Shown here piece after piece: positions 1 through 8,611 of a DNA stretch of 64,000 bases. Within the stretch, counting starts at the first letter, position 1; each line of letters begins with the position of its first letter. The DNA is taken from assembly GCA_038125725.1 (NCBI GenBank), contig JAYPEK010000009.1, positions 1 to 64,000 on the forward strand, given 5' to 3'. The position numbers were made by a program, and so were the translations under genes. This stretch comes from TMED8 sp038125725 (GTDB lineage: Bacteria; Pseudomonadota; Alphaproteobacteria; Rhodospirillales; Casp-alpha2). A model generated the notes under the pieces. That model saw only the letters and a list, made by a program, of their open reading frames with translations, was not told where the DNA came from and did no database searches.

Positions 1-143
1 CGTTCAGACCGGGCGCTCTCGGCGTCGGCTGACGCGCCGCCTTGTTGGCGCCGTTTCTGCTCCTGTACGGCATTGAGTTTCTCACGCGCTTTCTTGTCCA
101 TGACCATGGACAGCAGCGCATTGGAAACCAGCTTCTTGATCAT
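1..143 (-). CDS. Hypothetical protein, cut by left window edge
   Basis: Only the first 47 codons are inside the window. The complement ATG at 143 opens a peptide starting MIKKLVSNALLSMVMDKKAR, followed by a Lys/Gln/Arg-rich stretch and then Ala/Ser/Glu-rich residues. This suggests a short amphipathic basic helix with a low-complexity tail. I do not recognise a family. It is divergent from pyk, with 192 bp between the two starts. The reading frame is open to the edge, but its true length is unknown. Confidence 0.55.
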   Translation of the reverse strand, partial: MIKKLVSNALLSMVMDKKAREKLNAVQEQKRRQQGGASADAESARSE

Positions 144-156
144 CTATCGAACCCCG

Positions 157-180
157 GTGCTTTCCTGGGTGCTTTCCTGG
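157..180. repeat. 12-bp tandem duplication upstream of pyk
   Basis: The unit GTGCTTTCCTGG occurs twice without a gap at 157-168 and 169-180, in the 192-bp region between the divergent hypothetical gene and pyk. It looks like a small slippage or duplication event. No function is implied by the sequence. Confidence 0.8.
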
Positions 181-335
181 GAGATGCTCAGGATAGTCGC
201 ATGTCCGATCTTAACAAGAGCGTAACGCCAAAGCTCTATGAGATTGAAGGAAAAGCGCCTTCGATCCTTGGCGCCAGCCCGCTGGAGGCAAGGAAAGGTT
301 CGTAAGATCAACACTTTAGACTTAAGGTGCCGAGC

Positions 336-1751
336 ATGAGAAGATTTCGAAAAGCGAAGATCGTGGCTACCCTCGGGCCCGCCACCTCGGACGAGGCGGC
401 CATCACCCGGCTGTTCGAGGCCGGCGCCGATGTCTTCCGCATGAACTTCAGCCACGGCACCCACGAAGACCACAAGAAGCGCCTCGATATCGTGCGCGCG
501 CTGGAAGCCAAGTACGAGCGGCCGATCGGCGTGATCGTCGATTTGCAGGGACCCAAGTTGCGCGTCGGCCGGTTTGCGGACGGGAAGGCCGAACTGCAAT
601 CGGGCGCGCCATTTCGGCTCGACCTCGACCCCGCGATAGGCGATGCCAGCCGCGCCGAGTTGCCGCATCCGGAAATCTTCGCCGCCCTGGAGCCGGGCAT
701 GAACCTGCTGGTCAACGACGGCCGCATCCGCCTCAAGGTGGTCGAATGCGGCGCCGATTTCGCCGAGACCGAAGTCGTTACCGGCGGGATCATCTCAGAC
801 CATAAGGGCGTCAACGTGCCCGATGCCGTCCTGGAACTCTCGCCACTGACCGAGAAAGACCTGGAGGATCTGCGTTTCGGGCTGCAGTTGGGTGTCGACT
901 GGGTGGCACTGTCTTTCGTGCAGCGGCCGCAGGACGTGGCCGAGGCGCGCAAGCTGATCGCCGGACGCGCCGGCATCATGTCGAAGCTGGAAAAGCCCAT
1001 GGTGCTCGACAGCCTGGAAGAGATCGTCAATCTCTCCGACGCGGTGATGGTGGCGCGCGGCGATTTGGGGGTGGAAATCCCGCCCGAGGACGTGCCCAGC
1101 CTGCAAAAGCGCATGGTCAAGGTCTGCCGCGAGGCCGGCAAGCCGGTGATCATCGCGACGCAGATGTTGGAATCGATGATATCGTCGCCGAGCCCGACCC
1201 GCGCCGAGGCCTCCGACGTGGCCACCGCGGTCTACGACGGCGCCGACGCGGTGATGCTGTCGGCCGAAACGGCCGCCGGTGCCTATCCCACCGAAGCGGT
1301 GCAGATCATGGATCGCATCATCCGCCGAGTGGAGAAGGACCCCTATTACATCCAGCAGATCCAGGCCGGCCGCCACGCGCCGGAGGCCACCGCCGCCGAC
1401 GCCATCACCGCCGCCGTGCGCATGGTCGCCGACACCATCTCCGCCGCCGCCATCGTCACCTTCACCTCGACCGGGTCGACGACCCTCAGGGCATCGCGCG
1501 AACGGCCGATGGTGCCGATCATGGGCCTGACGCCGAGGCTCGACACGGCGCGCCGGCTGGTGCTGGCCTGGGGCGTGCACAGCGTCCATACCGACGACGT
1601 GCAGACCTTCGCCGACATGGTATCGCTTTCCATCGAAGCCGCCCGGCGCGAGGAATTCGCCAGCGCCGGCGACGCCATGGCAATCACCGCAGGCGTTCCC
1701 TTCGGCACGCCGGGCGCCACCAACATCCTGCGCATCGCCTGGGTCGAATAG
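336..1751 (+). CDS. pyk: Pyruvate kinase
   Basis: Catalyses phosphoenolpyruvate + ADP to pyruvate + ATP, the last step of glycolysis and the Entner-Doudoroff route, in the cytoplasm. The 471 residues match the usual family length. Visible motifs: TLGPAT (12-17), RMNFSHG (35-41), DLQGPKLRVG (69-78), the catalytic Lys/Glu segment MSKLEK (215-220), the metal-binding MVARGDLGVE (238-247) and ATQMLESM (274-281). The ATG at 336 is chosen over an in-frame GTG at 327 because AAGGTG lies about 6 nt upstream and the protein then begins directly at the family N-terminus. The next gene starts 3 nt after the stop, so co-transcription is likely. Confidence 0.97.
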   Translation: MRRFRKAKIVATLGPATSDEAAITRLFEAGADVFRMNFSHGTHEDHKKRLDIVRALEAKYERPIGVIVDLQGPKLRVGRFADGKAELQSGAPFRLDLDPAIGDASRAELPHPEIFAALEPGMNLLVNDGRIRLKVVECGADFAETEVVTGGIISDHKGVNVPDAVLELSPLTEKDLEDLRFGLQLGVDWVALSFVQRPQDVAEARKLIAGRAGIMSKLEKPMVLDSLEEIVNLSDAVMVARGDLGVEIPPEDVPSLQKRMVKVCREAGKPVIIATQMLESMISSPSPTRAEASDVATAVYDGADAVMLSAETAAGAYPTEAVQIMDRIIRRVEKDPYYIQQIQAGRHAPEATAADAITAAVRMVADTISAAAIVTFTSTGSTTLRASRERPMVPIMGLTPRLDTARRLVLAWGVHSVHTDDVQTFADMVSLSIEAARREEFASAGDAMAITAGVPFGTPGATNILRIAWVE

Positions 1752-1754
1752 CGT

Positions 1755-2636
1755 TTGTTCTACGCTGTCTTCAATACGATCGCGCCGGTCGTCGTCTGCG
1801 CTCTGGTCGGCTATATCTGGGCCCGGCGCGTCGGCGGTTACGAGATCGCCTTCGTTACCCGCATCGTCACCCTGATCGGCATGCCGGCGCTGGTGTTCGA
1901 GACCCTGATCAAGGTCGACCTGACCGCCGAGGCACTGCTCAAGCTGGGGGCATCTGCGCTGGTATCGACCGGCCTCTTCGCGCTGATTTCGTTCGTCGTG
2001 CTGCGCGCGGCCAAGCTGGAAGTGCGGACCTACCTGCCGTCGCTGACCTTCGCCAACACCGGCAACATGGGGCTATCGCTCTGCTTGCTGGCTTTCGGCG
2101 CGCCAGGGCTGGCGATGGCGATCGGCTATTTTACCGTCAACGCCATCCTGGTGTTCGGCTTGGGTCCGTCGATCGCGGCGGGCCGGTTCGATATCCGCGC
2201 CGTGATGCGCATGCCGCTGGTCTGGGCGACGGCGTTGGCCATCGTTGTGATGGCCGCCGACATCGAACTGCCGGCCTGGACGATGAGCAGCCTCAATATG
2301 CTGGGCTCCTTCGCCATTCCGCTGATGCTGATCACGCTGGGGGTGTCGCTGGCCGATCTCAAGGTCCAAGGCATGGGGCTGAGCATCAGCCTAGCCGTGC
2401 TGCGTCTTGGCATGGGCTTCGGTGTCGGGCTGGGCGTCGCGGAACTTTTCGGCTTCGAGGGTATGGCCCGCGGCGTCGTTATCATCGAGTGCGCCATGCC
2501 GGCGGCGGTGTTCAATTTCATGTTCGCCAAGATGTACGAAACCCGCCCCGCCGAAGTCGCCGGCGTGATCATGGTGTCGACGCTGCTGTCGTTCCTGACG
2601 CTGCCGGCACTGATGTGGTTTGTCATGGGCGGCTAG
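1755..2636 (+). CDS. AEC family transporter (auxin efflux carrier-like permease)
   Basis: An inner-membrane permease of 293 residues with about ten hydrophobic segments in two halves. The family typically exports or exchanges small organic acids such as malate or malonate; the substrate here cannot be read from sequence. Start is TTG at 1755, only 3 nt after the pyk stop, so translation is probably coupled to pyk. Conserved small-residue patches such as LTFANTGNMGLSL and PAAVFNFMFAKMY match the discontinuous-helix regions of AEC proteins. A link to pyruvate or dicarboxylate metabolism is inferred from position only. Confidence 0.88.
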   Translation: MFYAVFNTIAPVVVCALVGYIWARRVGGYEIAFVTRIVTLIGMPALVFETLIKVDLTAEALLKLGASALVSTGLFALISFVVLRAAKLEVRTYLPSLTFANTGNMGLSLCLLAFGAPGLAMAIGYFTVNAILVFGLGPSIAAGRFDIRAVMRMPLVWATALAIVVMAADIELPAWTMSSLNMLGSFAIPLMLITLGVSLADLKVQGMGLSISLAVLRLGMGFGVGLGVAELFGFEGMARGVVIIECAMPAAVFNFMFAKMYETRPAEVAGVIMVSTLLSFLTLPALMWFVMGG

Positions 2637-2695
2637 AGCGGCGACAATAGATCCGTGGGGGATCACTGGCGACCCGGCCAAGGGGAGGGAATACG

Positions 2696-3307
2696 ATGAT
2701 CAAGCTCTACGATGTGCCGCTTTCGGGGAATTGTCACAAGGTCCGGCTGATGCTGTCCTTCCTGGGCATCGCCTATGAGACCCAGCCGATCGATCTGCAG
2801 GCGCAGGATCAGAAGACGGCCGAATATCTGGCCATGAACCCGCTCGGCCAGGTGCCGGTGCTGGTCGACGACGGCGAGGTCTACCGCGACTCCCAGGCGA
2901 TCCTGGTCTACCTGGCGTCCAGGTATGGCGCCGACAGTTGGCTGCCGCTGGGCGACGCCAAGGCGCTCGGCCATATCGCCGAATGGCTGTCGTTCTCGTC
3001 GAACGAGATGATCAACGGCTGCGCGGTGGCGCGCGCGCTGGTGATCTTCAACCGCGAGGGCGATCTGGAGGCGGCCCGCGCCCTGGCGCGCAAGGCGCTC
3101 GGCGTGCTCGATGGGCAACTAGCCGGCAACGACTGGCTGGTCGGCGCCGGCCCGACCGTCGCCGATGTCGCCAACTACGTCTATGCGGCGCTGGTGCACC
3201 AGGGCGGCATCAATCCGCACAGTTTCGCCAACGTTTCCGCTTGGCTGTCGCGTTTCGAGGCGCTGGACGGCTACATCGGCATGGCCGCCATGCCGGCGCC
3301 GAAGTAG
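2696..3307 (+). CDS. Glutathione S-transferase family protein
   Basis: A cytoplasmic 203-residue GST. The N-terminal thioredoxin-like half (about 1-80) starts MIKLYDVPLSGNCHKVRLML and carries the glutathione-binding sequence VPVLVDDGEVYRDSQAIL with its cis-Pro and the Asp-Ser pair. The all-helical C-terminal half includes GPTVADVANYVY, the conserved N-capping Asp region. The active position is in the SGNCHKV loop (Ser/Cys type). The start is supported by GGGGAGGG upstream of the ATG. The substrate is unknown; neighbours give no strong clue. Confidence 0.92.
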   Translation: MIKLYDVPLSGNCHKVRLMLSFLGIAYETQPIDLQAQDQKTAEYLAMNPLGQVPVLVDDGEVYRDSQAILVYLASRYGADSWLPLGDAKALGHIAEWLSFSSNEMINGCAVARALVIFNREGDLEAARALARKALGVLDGQLAGNDWLVGAGPTVADVANYVYAALVHQGGINPHSFANVSAWLSRFEALDGYIGMAAMPAPK

Positions 3308-3371
3308 TCGGCCGGCAAGCCGGAACCGCGGCGAAATGGTTTCAAGGTACAACCGCCGGACGCGGCAAGTG

Positions 3372-4487
3372 ATGCGGCGCATCAAGCAGGTGCTGATGGT
3401 GGTGGTGCTGGCAATGGCGGCGGTGGAACTGGCGAGCGCGGCGCTGATCGAATCCGGTATTCTCGGCACCCAGCGCCCCAGCTACAAAATGCCCAAGCTG
3501 CAACCATTCTGGATCGACCGCGACCCGCACGTCGGCATGTGGCACGAAGCGGAAACCGAGTACGAGGACGTCACCGACTGCTACGCCGTCAGCTACTGGA
3601 CCAATGCCTACGGCGCGCGCGATCCCGAGCGCAAACGCAAGGTCGATGGGCCCCGCGCGGTCATGCTCGGCGACGGTTTCATCGAAGGCGTGGGGTTGGA
3701 GCGCGGTGAACGGATTTCCGACATCCTCGAGGCCGAGACCGAGATCGAGCACTTGAACTTCGGGTCCGGCGGCCCTTTCGGCGTGACCCAGGCGTGGCTG
3801 CTCTACAAGCACCTGGCCAAGGGGTTCGATCACGATCTCGTTGTCCTCGGCCTGGTGCCAGACGACGATTTCGTCAACGACGACCCAGCGTTGGCCGGTA
3901 CCTACGGCCGCCAGTACCGGCCCTACATGGTAATGCGCGGCGGCAGCTACTACCTGAAATACGTCAACCCCGACGAGCGCGGCCTGTCGGCGGCCGAGCG
4001 TCGCGCCGAGGATCGCCGCCTGGTGGCGCGGCTGCTCGCCAGCTACACCTACACCGCCAACGCGCTGCGGCGCATTGCCATTCTCGTGCACGCCAACTGG
4101 ACCGGCGGCCCCGGCGAGACGGTTAGCGCCGAGGCGACCTATTCCGGCTATTACGACTTCACCCAGGCGCAGGCGGAGCGGCTGATCTACGTTCTCGAGC
4201 AGTTGCTGGAGGAAGCCGGCGACCGCCAGGTGATCGTCACCGTGATCCCGCGCCCGGCGGATTTCGCTCAGGCCGCGCCGCCGCCGCTGATGGCGATCCT
4301 CGAGGTATTGGCGCCGGCTTATCCCAACCTGCACGTGATCGACCTGCGCCAGCGTTTCAAGAACGATGACCAACGATCCGGCTACTACCGCGACTGCCGG
4401 CGCTATTTTTCGCCCGCCGGCGCGGCGGCGGCGGCGCGTCTGTTGTCGGCCGATCCCGCCTATCGCACCGCCCTGGGGTTGAAGTAG
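3372..4487 (+). CDS. Membrane-anchored SGNH-hydrolase-like protein, catalytic Ser absent
   Basis: A 371-residue protein with an N-terminal hydrophobic segment (about 5-25), probably a signal anchor, and the rest periplasmic. The segment NAYGARDPE followed by VMLGDGFIEGVG (97-108) matches the opening blocks of SGNH/GDSL acyl hydrolases (NxxGFRDxE then LGDSFTxGxGV), but Gly102 replaces the nucleophile Ser. The C-terminal block YFSPAGAAAAARLL resembles block V without the usual DxxH. It is therefore probably a non-hydrolytic relative, perhaps polysaccharide-linked. Start at ATG 3372; a GTG directly before it is also possible. Alternative: a divergent enzyme using another nucleophile. Confidence 0.7.
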   Translation: MRRIKQVLMVVVLAMAAVELASAALIESGILGTQRPSYKMPKLQPFWIDRDPHVGMWHEAETEYEDVTDCYAVSYWTNAYGARDPERKRKVDGPRAVMLGDGFIEGVGLERGERISDILEAETEIEHLNFGSGGPFGVTQAWLLYKHLAKGFDHDLVVLGLVPDDDFVNDDPALAGTYGRQYRPYMVMRGGSYYLKYVNPDERGLSAAERRAEDRRLVARLLASYTYTANALRRIAILVHANWTGGPGETVSAEATYSGYYDFTQAQAERLIYVLEQLLEEAGDRQVIVTVIPRPADFAQAAPPPLMAILEVLAPAYPNLHVIDLRQRFKNDDQRSGYYRDCRRYFSPAGAAAAARLLSADPAYRTALGLK

Positions 4488-4503
4488 GGAAGGAAACATA
4501 GAA

Positions 4504-5382
4504 ATGACCATGCGAGACCCGGATCATCACATCGACGGCGTGCTCAGGCGCTTCGACCCGGCCGGACCGGCGCTGCCGCTGATGTTCGATTCGCCGCATA
4601 GCGGCGTTCGCTACCCCGACGATTTCGGCCACGACTGCCCGCTGGACAAGATCCTCTGGGGCCAGGACAGCTTCATCGACGAGCTCTACGCCGCCGCCCC
4701 CGAGGCCGGCGCCTGGCTCGTCTGCGCCGACTTTCCGCGTACCTATATCGATGCCAACCGCGCACTCACCGACATCGACCCCGGCATGCTGGACGCGCCG
4801 TGGCCGGGGGACGTCATCGCCAATCCGAAGGCGGACCAGGGCATCGGCCTGATCTGGAAGAGCGCCGGCGCCGGTGTCGAGATCTACCAGCGCAAGCTCT
4901 CCGTCCCCGAGGCGGAGAACCGCATCGACGGTTACTGGCGGCCCTACCACGGCGAGCTCGAGGCCGTCGCCGAACTGATCCGGGCGCGCTGGGGCAAGCG
5001 CTGGCACATCAACTGCCACTCCATGTTCTCGCCCGAGTTCGCGGCAACGCTCGGCCGCGACCAGGTGCCGGCGGCGGACGTGGTGCTCGGCGACCACGAG
5101 GGCACCACCTGCGATGCCGGCTTCGTCGATGTCACCAAGCGGGCCTTCGAGGCGGAGGGGCTCTCGGTCTCCGTCAACGAGCGCTTCAAGGGCGTCGAAC
5201 TGGTGCGCAAGTTCGGCGACCCGGCCGCGAACTGCCATAGCCTGCAGATCGAGCTTTCGCGCCGGCTCTACATGGACGAGCACCGGATCGAGAGGAGCGC
5301 CGGGTTCGACGAACTGCATGGCGCGGTGACGCGGGTGATCGGAACGCTGGCCCGTTATGTAAGCGACGAGGCGACGCGATGA
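4504..5382 (+). CDS. N-formylglutamate amidohydrolase family protein
   Basis: A 292-residue cytoplasmic zinc-dependent amidohydrolase. The family deformylates N-formyl-glutamate, the end step of one histidine degradation route, or related N-acyl amino acids. The fingerprint MFDSPHSG (25-32), the internal HINCHSM and the closing LQIELSRRLYMDE are characteristic. No hut genes are nearby, so the substrate may differ. The stop overlaps the start of the next gene by 4 nt (ATGA), so the two are co-translated. GGAAGGAAAC precedes the ATG; a second in-frame ATG lies at 4510. Confidence 0.9.
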   Translation: MTMRDPDHHIDGVLRRFDPAGPALPLMFDSPHSGVRYPDDFGHDCPLDKILWGQDSFIDELYAAAPEAGAWLVCADFPRTYIDANRALTDIDPGMLDAPWPGDVIANPKADQGIGLIWKSAGAGVEIYQRKLSVPEAENRIDGYWRPYHGELEAVAELIRARWGKRWHINCHSMFSPEFAATLGRDQVPAADVVLGDHEGTTCDAGFVDVTKRAFEAEGLSVSVNERFKGVELVRKFGDPAANCHSLQIELSRRLYMDEHRIERSAGFDELHGAVTRVIGTLARYVSDEATR

Positions 5383-6242
5383 AACTGCTCAGCTACCGTG
5401 CCGACGACCATATCGGCTACGCCGTGGTCCGCGAGACGGAAGGGACCGCGGTGCCGGTCGACGGCGACATGCGGGTGCGCTACGAGACCATCCGCCAGGT
5501 GCTGGCCGAGGGCGATCTGGACGAACTGGCCGCATGGGCGGAGAAGCGCGACGCGACGCTGTCGCTGGACGATCTCAACTACCAGCCGCCCTTGTGGGAC
5601 GCGGAGAAGGTCATCTGCATCGGCGTCAACTACCCCAAGCGCCACCCCATCGAAGGCGATGTGCCGCCGCCCGAGCACATCACCGTCTTCAACAAGTTCG
5701 CCGGCTCCGTCGTTGGGCATGGCAAGCCGCTGGTGCAGCCACCGCCGCCGATGTCCGAGACCATGGACTACGAGGGCGAGCTGGTGCTGGTGATCGGCCG
5801 CGGCGGACGCTTCATCCCGAAGGACCAGGCGTTCGAGCACATCGCCGGCTACACCATCATGAACGACGGCTCGGTGCGCGAGTGGCAGAAGCACAGCCTG
5901 GCGGCGGGCAAGAACTTCGCCGCCATGAGTTCCTGCGGCCCCTGGATGGTGACCGCCGACGAGATCGTCGATCCCCGCGCCATGAAGCTTTCCACGCGGC
6001 TCAACGGCGAAGAGGTGCAGAACACCACCGCCGGCGAGATGATCTTCGATATTCCGACCCTGGTGAATTACGTGTCCGGGTTCCTGCACCTGGAGCCGGG
6101 CGACATCATCTCCACCGGTTCGCCCGAGGGCTCCGGCGGCAGCCGCCGGCCGCAGCGCTTCCTCCAGCCCGGCGACGAGTTGGAGATCGAGTGGAGCGGC
6201 ATCGGCACGCTCAAAAACCGGGTCATCGCGGCACCGCAATAA
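5379..6242 (+). CDS. Fumarylacetoacetate hydrolase family protein
   Basis: A 287-residue FAH-fold enzyme. Members cleave C-C bonds or decarboxylate/isomerise beta-diketo acids from aromatic breakdown. Metal-ligand segments are visible: MDYEGELVLVIGRGG (Glu pair) and the GYTIMNDGSVREWQ loop with its conserved Asp; the C-terminus shows GDIISTGSPEGSGG. The ATG overlaps the upstream stop (ATGA), so it is coupled to the amidohydrolase. The MFS gene follows 75 bp downstream, suggesting a small uptake-and-breakdown cassette (inference). Confidence 0.93.
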   Translation: MKLLSYRADDHIGYAVVRETEGTAVPVDGDMRVRYETIRQVLAEGDLDELAAWAEKRDATLSLDDLNYQPPLWDAEKVICIGVNYPKRHPIEGDVPPPEHITVFNKFAGSVVGHGKPLVQPPPPMSETMDYEGELVLVIGRGGRFIPKDQAFEHIAGYTIMNDGSVREWQKHSLAAGKNFAAMSSCGPWMVTADEIVDPRAMKLSTRLNGEEVQNTTAGEMIFDIPTLVNYVSGFLHLEPGDIISTGSPEGSGGSRRPQRFLQPGDELEIEWSGIGTLKNRVIAAPQ

Positions 6243-6317
6243 AATCGCGAAATACGGCCGAAACCGGCGCAAAGCGGGCTTGCCGGCCCGGGGGCGGCGG
6301 GCCATCATGGCGCCATC

Positions 6318-7535
6318 ATGCTGCTGTTTCTCGCCATCACCTCGACCTTCGCGCAACAGACTCTGACCTACATGACGGCACTGGTGGTGCCGGTGGCGGC
6401 GCCGGAACTGTCCAAGGTGTTCGGCGTCCCGGTGGCCATGGCTGGCATGCACATGGGGCTTTTGTATTTCTTCTCGTCGCTTTCCATGCTCATGGTCGGC
6501 GGCTTCATCAGGAAGCTTGGCGCGGTGCGGATGTCGCAGATCGCGCTCACCTCCATGGCCGTCGGCCTGGCGCTCGGCCTCACCGGCGAGGTCTGGGGCC
6601 TGGCGCTGGGCGCGGTGATCATCGGCATCTTCGGATCGTCGTCGACGCCGGCCTCTTCCGACATCCTGGCCCGCTTCGCGCCGCCCAAGCACGCCGCCTT
6701 CATCTTTTCGCTGAAGCAGACGGCGGTGCCGGCGGGCGGCATCGTCGCCGGCATCCTGGTGCCGTTCCTGCTGATCAACTTCGGCTGGCAGGGCGTGTTT
6801 TACGGCACCTCGGCGCTGTGCATCTCGCTCGCCATTCTGTTGCAGCCGTTCCGCCGCCTGTTCGACCAGAACCGCAACCCCGCGCACCGCATCAGCCCCG
6901 ACCAGGCGGTGAAGACCCTGAAGGGTGTGCTGATCCCGACCCATTTCCGCCACCTGGTCTATGCAACCTTCACCTACTGCGGCCTGCAAGGCATCTTCGC
7001 CGCCTTCTTCGTTTCCTACCTGGAAGGGGAATTGGGCTTCTCGTTGGTCGAGGCCGGCGCCATCTTCGCGGTCTCGCAGGTGGCATCGGTGGTGGCGCGT
7101 ATCTTCTGGGGCTGGGTCACGGACCGGGTCGCCGGCGCGCGTCCGGTGCTGTCGTTCCTCGGCATCTCCATGGCGGGGTTCTCGGTCGGCGTCGCGCTGC
7201 TGGTGCCGGGCTGGGGCGAGATGGTCATCACCCTGGTAGCCATGGGCTACAGCGCCACGGCGATCTCCTGGCATGGGGTGGTGCTGGCCGAGGTCGCCAA
7301 TATCTCGAAGCCGGGCATGGTCGCCACCAACACCGGCGGCGTCTTATCCTTCGCCGTCGGCGGCCAGTTCTTCTATCCCTTCGTCATGGGCGGGCTGTTG
7401 ACGCTCGGCGGCACCTACGGGCTCGGTTTCGCGCTTGGTGCGGCGCCGGCGCTGGTCGTCGGGCTTCTCTTCGCCAGACGCCCGCCGGCACCGACGGCGG
7501 CGGCCGAGGCCGAACCGGACGCCACCACCGCCTGA
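6318..7535 (+). CDS. MFS transporter
   Basis: A 405-residue inner-membrane permease with about twelve hydrophobic helices and an Ala/Pro/Glu-rich cytoplasmic tail. The GxLxxRxGxx-type loop between helices 2 and 3 appears as GGFIRKLGAVRMS, and the second-half equivalent as GWVTDRVAGARPVL. The LKQTAVPAGG region is typical of organic-acid transporting MFS proteins. It follows the FAH-family gene and may import the substrate of that pair. The start is ATG 6318; an ATG at 6307 is out of frame. Confidence 0.9.
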   Translation: MLLFLAITSTFAQQTLTYMTALVVPVAAPELSKVFGVPVAMAGMHMGLLYFFSSLSMLMVGGFIRKLGAVRMSQIALTSMAVGLALGLTGEVWGLALGAVIIGIFGSSSTPASSDILARFAPPKHAAFIFSLKQTAVPAGGIVAGILVPFLLINFGWQGVFYGTSALCISLAILLQPFRRLFDQNRNPAHRISPDQAVKTLKGVLIPTHFRHLVYATFTYCGLQGIFAAFFVSYLEGELGFSLVEAGAIFAVSQVASVVARIFWGWVTDRVAGARPVLSFLGISMAGFSVGVALLVPGWGEMVITLVAMGYSATAISWHGVVLAEVANISKPGMVATNTGGVLSFAVGGQFFYPFVMGGLLTLGGTYGLGFALGAAPALVVGLLFARRPPAPTAAAEAEPDATTA

Positions 7536-7926
7536 CGTCCTACCCGTCCGGGGAGGGGAGGCGGAATAACGCGGGTTGGATGGCCTTGATTTTATTCGAT
7601 TTATAAAAAAATCTCAGGAACGAAGCCAATTTCGGTTTCCTACCCTTTTTCCCCGCGTCGTTCCCGCGAAAGCGGGAACCCACTTGATGCCGTCGGCATC
7701 ATCAACCGGCTGGCGAAGTCGCAGCGGAAAGACCGTCTGGATTCCCGCTTTCGCGGGAATGACGGGAAATTTCCTATTCACGATGTCCAATAGCGCGCCC
7801 GCACCGGCCCAGCGGCCGATGCCACGTCCGGCCACTGTAGAGGTATTTTTCCAAAATTCAATAAATTCCTATTAGCAGGACTAATGTTCAGGTGGCCGGC
7901 GGTCCCCGCCATGCTACCGTCCGCTC
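7536..7926. other. 391-bp gene-free spacer with a REP element
   Basis: No credible protein gene was found here. The spacer contains the composite repeat at 7603-7765. To its right is an AT-rich stretch (about 7845-7885) that probably holds the promoter of the YjbR-family gene starting at 7927. Confidence 0.7.
7603..7765. repeat. Composite REP element, copy A
   Basis: It consists of a 30-bp AT-rich arm (7603-7632), then two inverted REP units at 7656-7683 and 7737-7765. Each REP unit is a palindrome with stem TTCCCGC/GCGGGAA and a GAAA (or TTTC) loop, flanked by CGTC and CCA. The same architecture, including the 30-bp arm with two mismatches, recurs at 61117-61270, so the whole block is a dispersed element rather than a chance hairpin. 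It sits between genes and could affect mRNA ends. Confidence 0.88.
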
Positions 7927-8313
7927 ATGCCGAAGCCCCTCGATCGCGACGCCTACAATGCCTATTGCAAGAGCCTGCCGGCCACGTTCCACGTGGTGCA
8001 GTGGGGCGGCGCGCATGTCTGGAAGGTCGGCGACGAGAGCCAATCCAAGGTCTTCGCCATCGCCAGTTGGGGCGACAGGAAATACGCCGGCATCACCTTC
8101 AAGGTCTCGGCGATCGCCTACGAATACCTGAAGGACCGGCCGGGGCTCCGGCCCGCACCCTACCTGGCGTCGCGCGGCATGAGCTGGATCCAGCATCACG
8201 ACGAGCCGGGCCTGAGCGAAGCCGAGATCAAGGACTACCTTTCGGAATCGCACCGCCTGGTGGCGCGGAGTTTTTCCAAGCGCCTGAAACGCAAACTCGG
8301 CCTCGAGCTTTAG
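7927..8313 (+). CDS. MmcQ/YjbR family protein
   Basis: A 128-residue YjbR-fold protein. The recognisable pattern is a central WGGAHVWKVGD hairpin, FAIASWGD, the segment KYAGITFKVS and the downstream SWIQHH preceding helices with LSESHRLVARSFSKRLKRKLG. The fold (double-wing, CyaY-like) is often annotated as DNA-binding, but evidence for most members is thin. The basic C-terminus (KRLKRKLG) agrees with nucleic-acid contact (inference). Starts at ATG 7927. Confidence 0.85.
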   Translation: MPKPLDRDAYNAYCKSLPATFHVVQWGGAHVWKVGDESQSKVFAIASWGDRKYAGITFKVSAIAYEYLKDRPGLRPAPYLASRGMSWIQHHDEPGLSEAEIKDYLSESHRLVARSFSKRLKRKLGLEL

Positions 8314-8335
8314 GCCGGACGGAAGAGGGCAAGAG

Positions 8336-8599
8336 ATGTCGGACCTGATTTTCCCCGACCACCGGCGCTGGCTGCCGGGATCGGCGCGCGCCGCGCTGGC
8401 GGTGCTGCTGGTCGGCGGCCTCGCGCTGTCCATGTTCGGCCCCGCCGGCAATGTTCTCTACAAGGCGCTTCTGTGGGTCGAATACCTTTCCAACACGCCG
8501 GGCGTCAGCGGCTTTGCGCTGTTGCTGCTGTCGCCCGCCACTTTCCTGGCGGCCTGCTTTCTGGTGGCGTGGGTCGTCGAGGGCTATCGCAAGGACTAG
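8336..8599 (+). CDS. Small two-helix membrane protein, unknown
   Basis: An 87-residue protein with two hydrophobic segments (about 18-38 and 58-80) joined by a short loop containing WVEYLSNTPG, with a charged tail. I do not recognise a family. A good ribosome-binding sequence (AAGAGGGCAAGAG) precedes the ATG, and the gene sits tightly between YjbR (22 bp) and the aldo/keto reductase (12 bp), so it is probably a real operon member. Confidence 0.65.
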   Translation: MSDLIFPDHRRWLPGSARAALAVLLVGGLALSMFGPAGNVLYKALLWVEYLSNTPGVSGFALLLLSPATFLAACFLVAWVVEGYRKD

Positions 8600-8611
8600 G
8601 GAGCCAACGCC

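Noticed and set aside
5355..7274. Long open frame antisense to the FAH and MFS genes (639 codons)
   Set aside because: His/Arg/Asp-rich low-complexity translation with no motif; a normal by-product of high-GC coding on the other strand, where clear families are encoded.
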